The position numbers and the translations under genes were made by a program. The notes below the pieces were generated by a model. It had not been told where the DNA came from. It did not search any database and was given only the letters and a program-made list of their open reading frames with translations. Below are positions 1-7,975 of a DNA stretch of 64,000 nt, piece after piece; within the stretch, counting starts at the first letter, position 1, and every line of letters starts with the position of its first letter. The stretch is from Lachnospiraceae bacterium (GTDB lineage Bacteria > Bacillota > Clostridia > Lachnospirales > Lachnospiraceae): NCBI GenBank assembly GCA_021772075.1, contig JAETNQ010000005.1:1-64000 (forward strand), written 5' to 3'.

Positions 1-792
1 AATGCCAGAAATACGTTTACCAACATCATCAGCGGATGTTTAACTGCCATTCGGAACAAGTATCCCGAATTTGAGAGTGCTGGTCAGCAATGCATGATCA
101 AATTCATTGCCGGTGTTCGTAGTAAGGATGCAGATGTGAAGAATGCGTTTACTTCTAGTCTGGGCGGGGCAGTCAGTGGGATTAAGGATTACTATAGTCA
201 ATTCTACAGCGCCGGTTCCTATCTGGTAGACGGTTTCGCAAACGGTATTAGTGAAAACGCTTATAAAGCGGCAGCTAAAGCACGCGCAATGGCATCCGCA
301 GCAGCAGACGCTGCGAAGAAAGAATTAGACGAGCATTCCCCGTCTAAAGTTGGTTATCGGATTGGCGATTTCTTTGGTGTTGCTTTTGTAAACGCAATCG
401 GTGCTTACGTTTCTAAAGCGTACACGGCTGGTTCTGGAATGGCTGAAGCTGCTAAGACGGGATTGAGCAATGCGGTTTCAAAGATTAAGGACTTTATTTC
501 CGGTGACATAGATGTACAGCCGACAATTCGTCCTGTACTCGATTTGTCCAATGTCGAATCTGGAGCCGGAAGACTTAATGCTCTTTTCAGTCGTACACAG
601 GCTATGTCTATCAGTGCAGGAATGGAGCAGCAAAGAAACACAGACGTTCAAAATGGCGGGGCTTCCCCGAACACGGGAAATTCGTTCTCGTTTACGCAAA
701 ATAACTACTCGCCTAAGTCATTGTCGAGAGTGGAGATCTATCGTCAGACGAACAACCAGTTCTCGGCATTTGAAAGGATGGTGAAAGCATGA
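1..792 (+). CDS. Phage tail tape measure protein, C-terminal part
   Basis: The reading frame is open from the first base of the window, so the N-terminus and most of the protein lie outside; 263 residues are visible. The text is rich in Ala, Gly and Ser and repeats a pattern of the type VDGFANGIS and EHSPSKVGYRIG, which is common near the C-termini of siphophage tape measure proteins that set tail length and span the tail tube. The gene overlaps the next tail gene by an ATGA, and the following genes are distal tail and tip proteins, the usual order after a tape measure gene. Family call by context and composition; no catalytic motif is expected or seen. Confidence 0.75.
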   Translation, partial: NARNTFTNIISGCLTAIRNKYPEFESAGQQCMIKFIAGVRSKDADVKNAFTSSLGGAVSGIKDYYSQFYSAGSYLVDGFANGISENAYKAAAKARAMASAAADAAKKELDEHSPSKVGYRIGDFFGVAFVNAIGAYVSKAYTAGSGMAEAAKTGLSNAVSKIKDFISGDIDVQPTIRPVLDLSNVESGAGRLNALFSRTQAMSISAGMEQQRNTDVQNGGASPNTGNSFSFTQNNYSPKSLSRVEIYRQTNNQFSAFERMVKA

Positions 793-1703
793 TTCGAGCA
801 ATCACAGTTACAAACTATCTGGGCGATAGTATTAAGCTTGATTTGGCGCGGCCGGAGCAATCCGGCTTCGTCGTTACCTCTGTTACCGGTTTGGGGTCTG
901 GAAAGGCAAATATCAACATGACTGAAGTTGCGACTAACGATGGCGGTTTATTCAACTCGTCCAGACTTCCAAGCCGGAACATAGTAATTTCTTTAAAATA
1001 CCTTTGGCACGACTCGATTGAGGATGTGCGCCAACTTTCTTATAAGTATTTTCCGATTAAGAAAAAGCTTACCCTGCTGATAGAAACCGATAATCGGCAG
1101 GCGGAGATTGATGGTTACACCGAAACGAATGAGCCAACTATATTCAGTAAAGATGAGGGTTCGGATATCTCAATTGTGTGTCCGAATCCTTTCTTTTATT
1201 CTGCCGGAAAAGATGGAATTAACACAACGATTTTCTATGGTGTAGAACCGCTGTTTGAGTTCCCATTCAGCAATGAATCCCTTTATGAATGTTTATTGGA
1301 GATGGGGAGAATTCAAAACCAGACAGAAAAGACAATCGTTTACAGTGGAGATGCAGAGATAGGTGTTACCATTGCGATTCATGCAATTGGTGAGGCACGG
1401 AACATCACGATCTACAATACAGGTACCAGAGAGATAATGCGTATCGATACCGATAAGCTGAAAGCTTTTACTGGTTCTGGAATTATACCAGGTGATGAAA
1501 TTATCATCTGCACCGTAAAAGGGCAGAAATCCATAACCCTTTTACGAAATGGAAAAACGACCAATATTCTTAACTGTCTGGATAAAAATGCCGATTGGTT
1601 TCAGCTCGCAAAAGGCGATAACATTTTTGCATACACCGTGGAAGAAGGACGGGCAAACCTGCAGTTTAGGATAGAGAATCGAATCGTTTATGAGGGGGTA
1701 TAA
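789..1703 (+). CDS. Phage distal tail protein (Dit-like, siphovirus tail component)
   Basis: A protein of 304 residues that begins in the ATGA overlapping the tape measure stop, so the two are translationally coupled. The first half (VTNYLGDSIKL, then a GLGSGKANI region, and a SRNIVISLKY strand with a WHDSIEDVRQLSYKYF helix) matches the N-terminal ring-forming domain of Dit proteins, which join the tail tube to the tip. The C-terminal half is beta-rich and probably the galectin-like part. Position between tape measure and Gp37-like genes agrees. No enzyme motif is visible. Confidence 0.8.
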   Translation: MIRAITVTNYLGDSIKLDLARPEQSGFVVTSVTGLGSGKANINMTEVATNDGGLFNSSRLPSRNIVISLKYLWHDSIEDVRQLSYKYFPIKKKLTLLIETDNRQAEIDGYTETNEPTIFSKDEGSDISIVCPNPFFYSAGKDGINTTIFYGVEPLFEFPFSNESLYECLLEMGRIQNQTEKTIVYSGDAEIGVTIAIHAIGEARNITIYNTGTREIMRIDTDKLKAFTGSGIIPGDEIIICTVKGQKSITLLRNGKTTNILNCLDKNADWFQLAKGDNIFAYTVEEGRANLQFRIENRIVYEGV

Positions 1704-1705
1704 AC

Positions 1706-2779
1706 ATGGAGCTAACTGTTCTTAATACAAATCTTGATGCTGTGTCCATCATAGACGTTTATGAGTCATTTATCTGGACTGATCGGTATTATGCGTGTGG
1801 TGACTTTGAGCTTTACACATCCATGACGGATACAATTCTCAAATACATCAGACAGGATTACTATGTGCAAAATCGGGATTCGGAGCACGTCATGATTATT
1901 GAGAAACTTCGTATCACTTCGGATGCTGAGGATGGAAACCACATCACCGTAACGGGAAGATCGTTGGAGTCTATTCTGGATAGACGCATCGTTTGGGGTC
2001 AAAAGACAATAAGCGGAAATCTTCAAAATGGAATACGGACTCTTCTTAATGAGAATGTTATATCTCCATCGGACAGTAGCAGAAAAATCAGTAATTTCAT
2101 TTTTGAGGCATCTACGGACCCGGCAATTACATCCTTGAAAATTGATGCACAGTACACCGGGGACAATTTGTATGACGTCATTAGTAAAATTTGTAGTGAG
2201 CGTAGCATCGGGTTTAAAGTCACGTTAAATGACAACAAACAGTTCGTGTTCAAACTGTACGCCGGCGCAGATCGCTCATATGATCAGGAAATCAATCCGT
2301 ATGTCATATTTTCTCCGAAATTCGAGAATATCATCAACAGCAACTATGTGGAATCCAAATCGGCTTTAAAAACTGTCACTTTAATTGGCGGCGAAGGTGA
2401 GGGTTCTGCGAGGAGATACACTACTGTCGGTGGTGGTAACGGTTTGAATCGCCGGGAACTTTTTACAGATGCAAGGGATATTTCCTCGGATGTTGGTAAT
2501 GGCGTGACTTTGACAAATGCTGAATATATCGCTCAGTTGCAACAGCGGGGAAGAGAGAAATTGGCAGAGAATACGGATGTCACCTCGTTTGAGGGACAAG
2601 TTGAAACAACAGTGATGTTTAAATACGGAGAAGACTTTTTCAACGGAGATGTCGTTCAGATCGCCAACGAATATGGGCATGAAACAAAAGCACGAATTGT
2701 TGAAATTGTTATGTCCGAAGATGAAGAAGGAAGCTCTGTGTATCCTACATTTAAAACGATAGAACAGGAGGTGGCATGA
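1706..2779 (+). CDS. Siphovirus ReqiPepy6 Gp37-like tail protein
   Basis: A protein of 357 residues starting two bases after the Dit stop, with GGGGGT as ribosome-binding site. The opening (LTVLNTNLDAVSIIDVYES, then FIWTDRYYACGDFELY) and the region GRSLESILDRRIVW are hallmarks of the Gp37-like/tail-associated family that sits after Dit in phages of Firmicutes and forms part of the baseplate hub. A late stretch (GDVVQIANEYGHETKARIVE) resembles the oligonucleotide-binding-like domain often found at the end of this family. No lysozyme or peptidase motif is visible, so cell-wall cutting is not claimed. Confidence 0.8.
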   Translation: MELTVLNTNLDAVSIIDVYESFIWTDRYYACGDFELYTSMTDTILKYIRQDYYVQNRDSEHVMIIEKLRITSDAEDGNHITVTGRSLESILDRRIVWGQKTISGNLQNGIRTLLNENVISPSDSSRKISNFIFEASTDPAITSLKIDAQYTGDNLYDVISKICSERSIGFKVTLNDNKQFVFKLYAGADRSYDQEINPYVIFSPKFENIINSNYVESKSALKTVTLIGGEGEGSARRYTTVGGGNGLNRRELFTDARDISSDVGNGVTLTNAEYIAQLQQRGREKLAENTDVTSFEGQVETTVMFKYGEDFFNGDVVQIANEYGHETKARIVEIVMSEDEEGSSVYPTFKTIEQEVA

Positions 2780-2780
2780 A

Positions 2781-3845
2781 ATGAGTGTAACATTTGGATT
2801 TTACAATTCTGTAAATGGCGATCGAAAATATGATGCAATCCAGATGTCAAGTATTTTCGACGGAATCATTCGAGATGGCGTATTTCAGCATTTAGGTACA
2901 GCAATGATGGTTAAAGAATCCGAAGGCATGATTGTAAATGTCGGTATAGGTCGAGCATGGTTCAATCACACGTGGACATTAAACGACGCGTTATTGCCTT
3001 TGGAAGTTCCGATATCCGAAGTGATTCTTAATCGAATAGATGCCGTGGTATTAGAGGTTGACGCTCGTGAAAATAGTCGAGCCAACTCTATTAAGATCGT
3101 AAAAGGTACTCCAGCAACCAATCCAAAGAATCCTGAGATGATAAAAGCAAATGACAGGTGGCAGTATCCGTTGGCTTATATTCAAGTGAATGCTGGAGTC
3201 ACGTCCATCAGACAGGCAAATATCACAAACTGTGTTGGAACATCGGATTGTCCATTTGTTACCGGTCCTTTGGAGTTGATGTCCATAGATGCTCTTGTGG
3301 CTCAGTGGGGAGATCAGTGGAAAGAGTTTTATGAAAACCAGACGTCTGATATGGAGTCTACGAACGCGTTTTGGAAACAGCAGTGGTCTACGTGGTATAA
3401 GACGCAGACTACTGAGATGGAAACTACGAATGCTTTCTGGAAGCGTCAGTGGGAAGAGTGGTTTTACAACTATGTCAACAGCAATACCGCTGAGATGGCG
3501 GAATGGCGAAAGGACACAACAGATATTTTCTGGAAATGGTTCAATGATTTACAGGCTATTCTGGAAGGTGATGCCGCCGCAAATCTTGCAAATCAGTTAC
3601 TCATGCTAAAAAAGAGAACGGAAATGCTTGAGCGATTTGAGGGTGATCTTGAAGCGGAGTTTGCCGTATATCATAAGCTCTATGACAATGGTTATGAAAC
3701 CTTGAGTGATCTTCTTGATTCTTCAGACGGTACAATTGTAGATAGCAACTTAGAAGCTGTAATTGGACGCACGCATTCCAGTGATCTCATTCTGGATAGC
3801 AATGGTGATCCGATTTGTGGACGCGTTATATTTGTAACTAAATAA
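2781..3845 (+). CDS. Phage tail-tip/upper baseplate protein with Trp-rich repeats
   Basis: A protein of 354 residues. The N-terminal part (FGFYNSVNGDRKYDAIQMSS, then a GRAWFNHTW motif and a VVLEVDARENSR stretch) is typical of a conserved tail protein found next to Gp37-like proteins in Clostridia phages. From about residue 175 to 250 there are three degenerate units of roughly 22 residues built around QW-x-x-W/F-Y and EM-x-x-TNAFW. These probably form a repeated helical stalk. The C-terminus (about 285-354) is a short separate domain ending in VIFVTK. The gene lies directly before the DGR target, so it is a plausible scaffold on which the variable protein is mounted; that is inference. Confidence 0.65.
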   Translation: MSVTFGFYNSVNGDRKYDAIQMSSIFDGIIRDGVFQHLGTAMMVKESEGMIVNVGIGRAWFNHTWTLNDALLPLEVPISEVILNRIDAVVLEVDARENSRANSIKIVKGTPATNPKNPEMIKANDRWQYPLAYIQVNAGVTSIRQANITNCVGTSDCPFVTGPLELMSIDALVAQWGDQWKEFYENQTSDMESTNAFWKQQWSTWYKTQTTEMETTNAFWKRQWEEWFYNYVNSNTAEMAEWRKDTTDIFWKWFNDLQAILEGDAAANLANQLLMLKKRTEMLERFEGDLEAEFAVYHKLYDNGYETLSDLLDSSDGTIVDSNLEAVIGRTHSSDLILDSNGDPICGRVIFVTK

Positions 3846-3861
3846 AGGAGGATACGGACAT

Positions 3862-4833
3862 ATGAAAATTACAGATTACGAAAAAGTCCAGAGTCTTGCT
3901 GCAAATCATATTTTCTTGATTGACGGCGATAGCGGAACGAAAGCGATTCTGGCATCTGATCTGGCAAAAGGATTGGAAAAACTCATGGGATTTGAAAATC
4001 TCAATTTAGAGTTGGATCTCTCTAAACTTACCCAGATCAATTCTCTGGCAGCGGGGAACAAACTGCTTGTAGGAACAACAGATGGCAATGTGGCTATCGC
4101 GGCGGAAGATGCACTTTTTGCTGTATTGGATGCGTTTGCTGCTCCGGAAATGCATAGCAGGGTATTCCGGGGTAAAAACCTTGGGACTTTCTTTACAGAA
4201 GAGCAGAAAGCCAATATCCAGAACGGAACTTTTAAAGGATTGTTTCTGGGGGATTACTGGGTGATCGGCGGGGTAAATTGGCGCATCTGGGATTTCGACT
4301 ACTGGTATAATGCGGGCGATACGGCATTTACAAATCACCATGTTGTAATTATGCCGGACACCTGTCTGTACGAAGCAAAAATGAACGACACCAATATCAC
4401 GACAGGAGGATATGTCGGTTCAAAAATGTATACCGCTAATCTTGCAAATGCCAAGACACAGGTGAATGCTGCTTTTGGCAGTGCTGTGCTGACGCATAGA
4501 GATCTGCTGGTTAATGCGGTAACTAACGGTTATCCTTCGGCTGGATCATGGTATGACTCCAGCGTGGAACTTCCGAACGAGATCATGATGTACGGCAGTT
4601 ATGTTCATACTCCGGCTGGAGATGGATCAACGGTTCCGTATCGGTACACCATTAACAAGAAACAGTTGGCATTGGCAGCTATGGCTCCCAAATATGTCAA
4701 CATTCGTGCAACTTACTGGTTGAGAGACGTCGTTTCTTCGGCTAATTTCGCTCGTGTGAACGACAATGGCTATACGACCTACTACCTCGCTTCGAACTCT
4801 AATGGAGTTCGTCCGGTCTTCCCGGTTGGTTAG
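3862..4833 (+). CDS. DGR variable target protein, phage tail-tip adhesin with C-type-lectin-like end
   Basis: A protein of 323 residues with AAAGGAGG ahead of the ATG. Residues 1-90 look like a linker/attachment region. From about 95 there is a compact domain (YWVIGGVNWRIWDFDYWY, HHVVIMPD, ATYWLRD) like the formylglycine-enzyme/C-type-lectin-like folds used by DGR targets. The last 34 codons hold the variable repeat; compared with the template, Asn codons read Arg298, Asp301, Tyr304, Thr306, Tyr308 and Leu309. The end, NSNGVRPVFPVG, includes the usual fixed GVRP motif. The likely role is host-surface recognition at the tail tip, varied by retrohoming. The binding partner cannot be read from sequence. 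Confidence 0.9.
   Translation: MKITDYEKVQSLAANHIFLIDGDSGTKAILASDLAKGLEKLMGFENLNLELDLSKLTQINSLAAGNKLLVGTTDGNVAIAAEDALFAVLDAFAAPEMHSRVFRGKNLGTFFTEEQKANIQNGTFKGLFLGDYWVIGGVNWRIWDFDYWYNAGDTAFTNHHVVIMPDTCLYEAKMNDTNITTGGYVGSKMYTANLANAKTQVNAAFGSAVLTHRDLLVNAVTNGYPSAGSWYDSSVELPNEIMMYGSYVHTPAGDGSTVPYRYTINKKQLALAAMAPKYVNIRATYWLRDVVSSANFARVNDNGYTTYYLASNSNGVRPVFPVG
4728..4816 (+). repeat. DGR variable repeat (VR)
   Basis: These 89 bases align without gaps to the template repeat at 5891-5979 (offset 1163). The only differences are at 4753, 4754, 4762, 4771, 4778, 4783, 4786 and 4787, and at all eight the template carries A while VR carries C, G, G, T, C, T, C and T. Every non-A base of the template is kept. 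Homology stops abruptly on the left at 4728. On the right 4817 could be one more A change before the alignment breaks at 4818. The last 29 bases are invariant and would contain the initiation-of-homing site. Confidence 0.95.
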
Positions 4834-4842
4834 AAAAATCTT

Positions 4843-4857
4843 GGGGCCTTGTGCCCC
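4843..4857 (+). promoter_or_regulatory. Hairpin just downstream of the VR (DGR target-recognition hairpin candidate)
   Basis: GGGGC, a five-base loop CTTGT, and GCCCC form a perfect stem ten bases after the stop codon of the target gene. There is no run of T after it, so it is not a standard terminator. In the Bordetella phage DGR a hairpin/cruciform just 3' of the VR is needed for efficient target recognition; this one is in the same place. No equivalent GC-rich stem is seen at the same distance after the TR, which is what is expected if it marks the recipient site only. Confidence 0.6.
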
Positions 4858-4925
4858 TCGGTTAAAACCGTACACAGGTGACAAGAGTTGGTGTTATAAC
4901 AAAAAATTGAAAGGAAGGAATCAAA

Positions 4926-5237
4926 ATGGAGGATCAGAAGACATATAAGATTACCCTTGCTGATGGAACGATTATCGATAATCTGACTCTGAATGGAAAT
5001 AATTATATTTCTGCTGAGTTAATCGATGCTTCCATTTTTGAGGGAAACTGTTCCCCCATTGTTATTAACGATGGGGTGACGGATGAAGTCCATGAACACA
5101 TGGAGCTTGTTCAGGTGACAACGGTAAACGGGGCATCATGGATTGTTTTGCGGGATATTTCCCAGAAGGAATTGAAAGAGGCAAAGCGTGATGCTGATAT
5201 CGAATACCTCGCCATGATGTGTGATGTTGAACTGTAA
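4926..5237 (+). CDS. Conserved phage protein of unknown function
   Basis: A protein of 103 residues with a good ribosome-binding site (GGAAGGAATCAAA). It is not recognised beyond being a small phage protein. The first 70 residues look beta-rich (TYKITLADGTIIDNLTLNGN), followed by a charged helix (SQKELKEAKRDADIEYLAMM). There is no signal peptide or membrane segment. It sits between the DGR target and the XkdX-like gene. The position would suit a chaperone or partner of the target protein, but nothing in the sequence shows this. Confidence 0.7.
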   Translation: MEDQKTYKITLADGTIIDNLTLNGNNYISAELIDASIFEGNCSPIVINDGVTDEVHEHMELVQVTTVNGASWIVLRDISQKELKEAKRDADIEYLAMMCDVEL

Positions 5238-5254
5238 GAGAAAGGAGGATCACC

Positions 5255-5398
5255 ATGGAACATAGCAAGAATTACGAAAAGGTAAAAGGTTTCTACGGCG
5301 AAAGGCTGTGGAATATAACCCGCGTTCGTAATGCCGTAGTAAAAGGATGGATCACTGAAGAAGAGTTTGCGGAAATTACCGGGACGGAGTATGCATGA
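5255..5398 (+). CDS. XkdX family phage protein (47 residues)
   Basis: A short gene with AAAGGAGGATCACC before the ATG, ending in an ATGA overlap with the Avd gene. The pattern W-N-I-T-R-V-R-N-A-V-V-K-G followed by WITEEEFAEITG is that of the XkdX family, first named in the Bacillus PBSX prophage. It is usually found among tail-tip genes just before the lysis genes. Function is not known. The overlap implies co-translation with the DGR accessory gene. Confidence 0.8.
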   Translation: MEHSKNYEKVKGFYGERLWNITRVRNAVVKGWITEEEFAEITGTEYA

Positions 5399-5886
5399 GT
5401 GTTCTGGTAAGCGACCGTAAGGAATCTAAATTCGAGGCGATTACATACTCGATCGAACTTCATGATATGCTTATAGACCTCATGCAGAGAAGTTTTGGGG
5501 TAAAAGATTTGGATCACTTTGTTAGAGTTCGTTACGCTTATGGAAAAGATGAGACTGAGGATTTTGCAAAATACAGATATCTTATGAGCAATTTCAAGAC
5601 TCGTATTGACCAGTTGGCGTCACAAATGACGAATAATATCAGAGCTGCCAATTCGACCTATCCGACTTCGATGTCTGAATACGAACAGCGGAGAAGTTAC
5701 CAAAACAACGCTATCATAAACTGTGAGCAGATTATCAAGGAACTACAAAGAGTTGTAGAAATCTTCGAGGTAGATATAAATACTTACGGGCGATATGTAA
5801 AAGCTATCGACCGAGAAATCGGATTGATAAAGAAGTGGCGTCAGCGAGACAACAAAATCAAATCATACCTACAGGGCAATGTCTAA
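5395..5886 (+). CDS. avd: DGR accessory variability determinant (Avd), four-helix bundle
   Basis: A protein of 163 residues, predicted all-helical, with a basic C-terminal end (IGLIKKWRQRDNKIKSYLQG). Size, helix content and placement directly before the TR and reverse transcriptase fit Avd. In the Bordetella phage system Avd forms a barrel-shaped pentamer that binds the reverse transcriptase and the TR RNA and is needed for cDNA synthesis. The stop codon lies four bases before the TR, so the avd 3' end is part of the RNA that would act as template. The start is the ATG in the ATGA overlap with the XkdX-like gene. Confidence 0.85.
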   Translation: MSVLVSDRKESKFEAITYSIELHDMLIDLMQRSFGVKDLDHFVRVRYAYGKDETEDFAKYRYLMSNFKTRIDQLASQMTNNIRAANSTYPTSMSEYEQRRSYQNNAIINCEQIIKELQRVVEIFEVDINTYGRYVKAIDREIGLIKKWRQRDNKIKSYLQGNV

Positions 5887-5890
5887 AACG

Positions 5891-5979
5891 CGTCGTTTCT
5901 TCGGCTAATTTCGCTAATGTGAACAACAATGGCAATACGAACTACAACAACGCTTCGAACTCTAATGGAGTTCGTCCGG
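5891..5979 (+). repeat. DGR template repeat (TR)
   Basis: This is the invariant partner of the VR at 4728-4816, in the 202-base gap between avd and the reverse transcriptase. It contains 25 adenines, mostly in AAC/AAT codons when read in the VR frame (11 Asn codons). This lets adenine mutagenesis reach many residues without producing stop codons. Eight of the 25 adenines differ in the present VR. Transcription from upstream through avd would give the TR RNA used for reverse transcription. Confidence 0.95.
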
Positions 5980-6088
5980 ATTCTCTGCCTAACCAACGGA
6001 GAAGGAGACGTTGTCCTTTCCATCAAGGATAAATGACAAAGCTGGACGCAATTTACTACGGTAAGTATTGCTATCACGGTGAATAAAT

Positions 6089-7306
6089 ATGACGTATGAA
6101 GAGATTTTGTCTGACGCCAACAATTTGTATAGGGCTTACAAGGCTTCCGTGAAAGGTAGCAAATGGAAAGAAACAACTCAGAAGTTCATGATGAATTTTC
6201 TGCGCTATATCTTTTCTATACAAGATGATCTTCTTAATCGGACTCTTCAAAATGGTCCGACGGAAGAATTCTCGCTGTCTGAACGGGGCCGGGTAAGACC
6301 TATCACAAGTATTCGAATCAGAGACCGTATCGTTCGCCATGTATTATGTGATGATGTTCTGTTGCCAGAAGTAAAGAAACGGATTATTTATGACAATGGA
6401 GCTTCTATCAAGGGACGAGGTATTTCACATCAAAGAGATCGGTTTGAGGTACATCTTCGGAAATATTACAAGCTGCATGGTAACGAAGGATATATTCTGT
6501 TCGGAGACTTCTCAAAATTCTACGACAATATTATTCATGAGATTGCAAAGCGGGAGTTGTTAAAGCTGTTCGATGACGATGAGTTTATTGAATGGCTTTT
6601 GTCTCTTATATTTGACGGGTTTAAGATTGATGTTTCTTATATGACTGATGAGGAATATGCCAATTGTTTGACCGATACCTTCAACAAGCTGGAATATCGC
6701 AATATCCCAAAGGAAAAGCTGACCGGTGACAAATGGATGGAGAAGTCTGTCAACATTGGCGATCAACTATCACAAGTCATAGGGATTTATTATCCATATC
6801 GCATTGACAATTATGTTAAATACGTGAGGAGCCAGAAATTCTATGGAAGATACATGGATGATTGGTACATCATGAACCCGAGCAAGGAAGAGCTACTGGA
6901 TTTGCTTGAGCATATTCGGATTATCGCTTCTGAATACGGCATTCACATCAACGAGAAAAAGACACGTATTGTGAAAATATCCAGTACATACAAATACCTG
7001 CAAGTAAAGTACACGCTTACCAAAGATGGGAAAATCATTAAACGCATAAATCCGGACAGAGTTACATCGATGCGCAGAAAGTTGAAGAAACTGGCTGTGA
7101 AAGTCAGAAATGGGGAAGTGCTATATGAAAATGTAGAGAATATGTTCCGCGGTTGGATGGGGAGTTTCTATAAACTATTATCCAGAAAGCAGCGAGAAAA
7201 CCTTATTCGGCTTTATGAAGACCTATTCGACAAGACAGTAACAGTCGTAAACAAGAAGCTGGTTATATTTGATAGGTCGCCACAAAATATTATACAGGAG
7301 GTATGA
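6089..7306 (+). CDS. DGR reverse transcriptase
   Basis: A protein of 405 residues of the group II intron-like reverse transcriptase superfamily without maturase or endonuclease domains, as in DGRs. It has RGRVRPITS fingers text near 66-74, the first catalytic Asp in FGDFSKFYDN (Asp140), and the YMDD box at 255-258. It also has IGDQLSQ at 223-229, where other reverse transcriptases have QG-x-x-x-SP; the SQ form is diagnostic for DGR enzymes and is linked to adenine infidelity. The thumb region is basic (MRRKLKKLAVKVR). The gene starts 109 bases after the TR with a weak ribosome-binding site, so the 5' leader is the template RNA itself. Confidence 0.95.
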   Translation: MTYEEILSDANNLYRAYKASVKGSKWKETTQKFMMNFLRYIFSIQDDLLNRTLQNGPTEEFSLSERGRVRPITSIRIRDRIVRHVLCDDVLLPEVKKRIIYDNGASIKGRGISHQRDRFEVHLRKYYKLHGNEGYILFGDFSKFYDNIIHEIAKRELLKLFDDDEFIEWLLSLIFDGFKIDVSYMTDEEYANCLTDTFNKLEYRNIPKEKLTGDKWMEKSVNIGDQLSQVIGIYYPYRIDNYVKYVRSQKFYGRYMDDWYIMNPSKEELLDLLEHIRIIASEYGIHINEKKTRIVKISSTYKYLQVKYTLTKDGKIIKRINPDRVTSMRRKLKKLAVKVRNGEVLYENVENMFRGWMGSFYKLLSRKQRENLIRLYEDLFDKTVTVVNKKLVIFDRSPQNIIQEV

Positions 7307-7307
7307 C

Positions 7308-7646
7308 ATGGAACAATGGTTTCAAATATTACTAACTATATTTAGCTCAGTTCTTGCGTCTTCTGGGCTGTGGGCCTACATAACAAAGCGGCTTGAGAAA
7401 AAAGACGTAAAAACCGAAATGCTCATAGGGCTTGGGCATGACCGTATTATGTATTTGGGTATGGTCTACATAGAAAGGGGATACATCACTTCGGACGAGT
7501 ATGAAAATCTCTACGAGTATCTCTACAAACCTTATGAGAAAATGGGCGGAAACGGCTCCGCAAAACGTGTGATGAATGAGGTAAACAAATTACCGATTCA
7601 TAAATCAACCTATGAAATGGAGGAACAAAATCATGAGCATGAGTAA
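7308..7646 (+). CDS. Small phage membrane-anchored protein near holin
   Basis: A protein of 112 residues from the ATG at 7308, which has CAGGAGGTATGAC in front. An in-frame start at 7269 lies inside the reverse transcriptase and lacks a ribosome-binding site. Residues 1-24 form one membrane helix (FQILLTIFSSVLASSGLWAY), followed by a basic turn and a soluble helical tail. Similar small proteins are common before holins in Clostridia phages. A role with the holin is inferred from position only. It overlaps the holin gene by 14 bases. Confidence 0.65.
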   Translation: MEQWFQILLTIFSSVLASSGLWAYITKRLEKKDVKTEMLIGLGHDRIMYLGMVYIERGYITSDEYENLYEYLYKPYEKMGGNGSAKRVMNEVNKLPIHKSTYEMEEQNHEHE

Positions 7647-7836
7647 CAAAACCTATGATGTACTGAAATGGATCGCGCAGTTTCTGCTTCCGGCGGCGGG
7701 TACTCTGTACTTTGCGCTGGCAGGGATCTGGGGGCTTCCCTATGGCGAGCAGGTAGTCGGCACCATTACGGCTATTGACACCTTCCTTGGGGTTCTCCTT
7801 GGTATCAGTTCTGCAAACTACAACAAGGCACAGTAA
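7633..7836 (+). CDS. Phage holin (Dp-1 type)
   Basis: A protein of 67 residues from the ATG at 7633, with GGAGG ten bases upstream. The text SNKTYDVLKWIAQFLLPAAG, then GIWGLPYGEQVVGTI and DTFLGVLLGIS, is characteristic of the pneumococcal Dp-1-like holin family. It has two membrane helices (about 11-30 and 40-58). The protein would form the membrane lesion that releases the lysin. No amidase, lysozyme or other lysin follows, which is unusual; the phage block ends here. Confidence 0.85.
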   Translation: MSMSNKTYDVLKWIAQFLLPAAGTLYFALAGIWGLPYGEQVVGTITAIDTFLGVLLGISSANYNKAQ

Positions 7837-7875
7837 GGTCGTGCCGGTACAATTTGAATATGGTTATAATACCTC

Positions 7876-7905
7876 GCTGCCCATTGACAATCGGCGGCAT
7901 TTTTT
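7876..7905 (+). terminator. Rho-independent terminator after the holin
   Basis: GCTGCC (7876-7881) pairs with GGCGGC (7893-7898) with one G-T pair and is followed by six T. An outer pairing, ACCTC (7871-7875) with GAGGT (7914-7918), is also possible. It would end transcription of the late phage genes. Confidence 0.6.
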
Positions 7906-7975
7906 ATTGTAAAGAGGTACGACCTGTGTCATAATATAGTCATATTCTTATTGCAGAAACAAAAGTGAAACGTAG

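Noticed and set aside
5835-6032. Open frame over the template repeat, 65 residues
   Set aside because: It reads the TR in the VR frame, overlaps avd and has no ribosome-binding site; the TR is better explained as RNA template.
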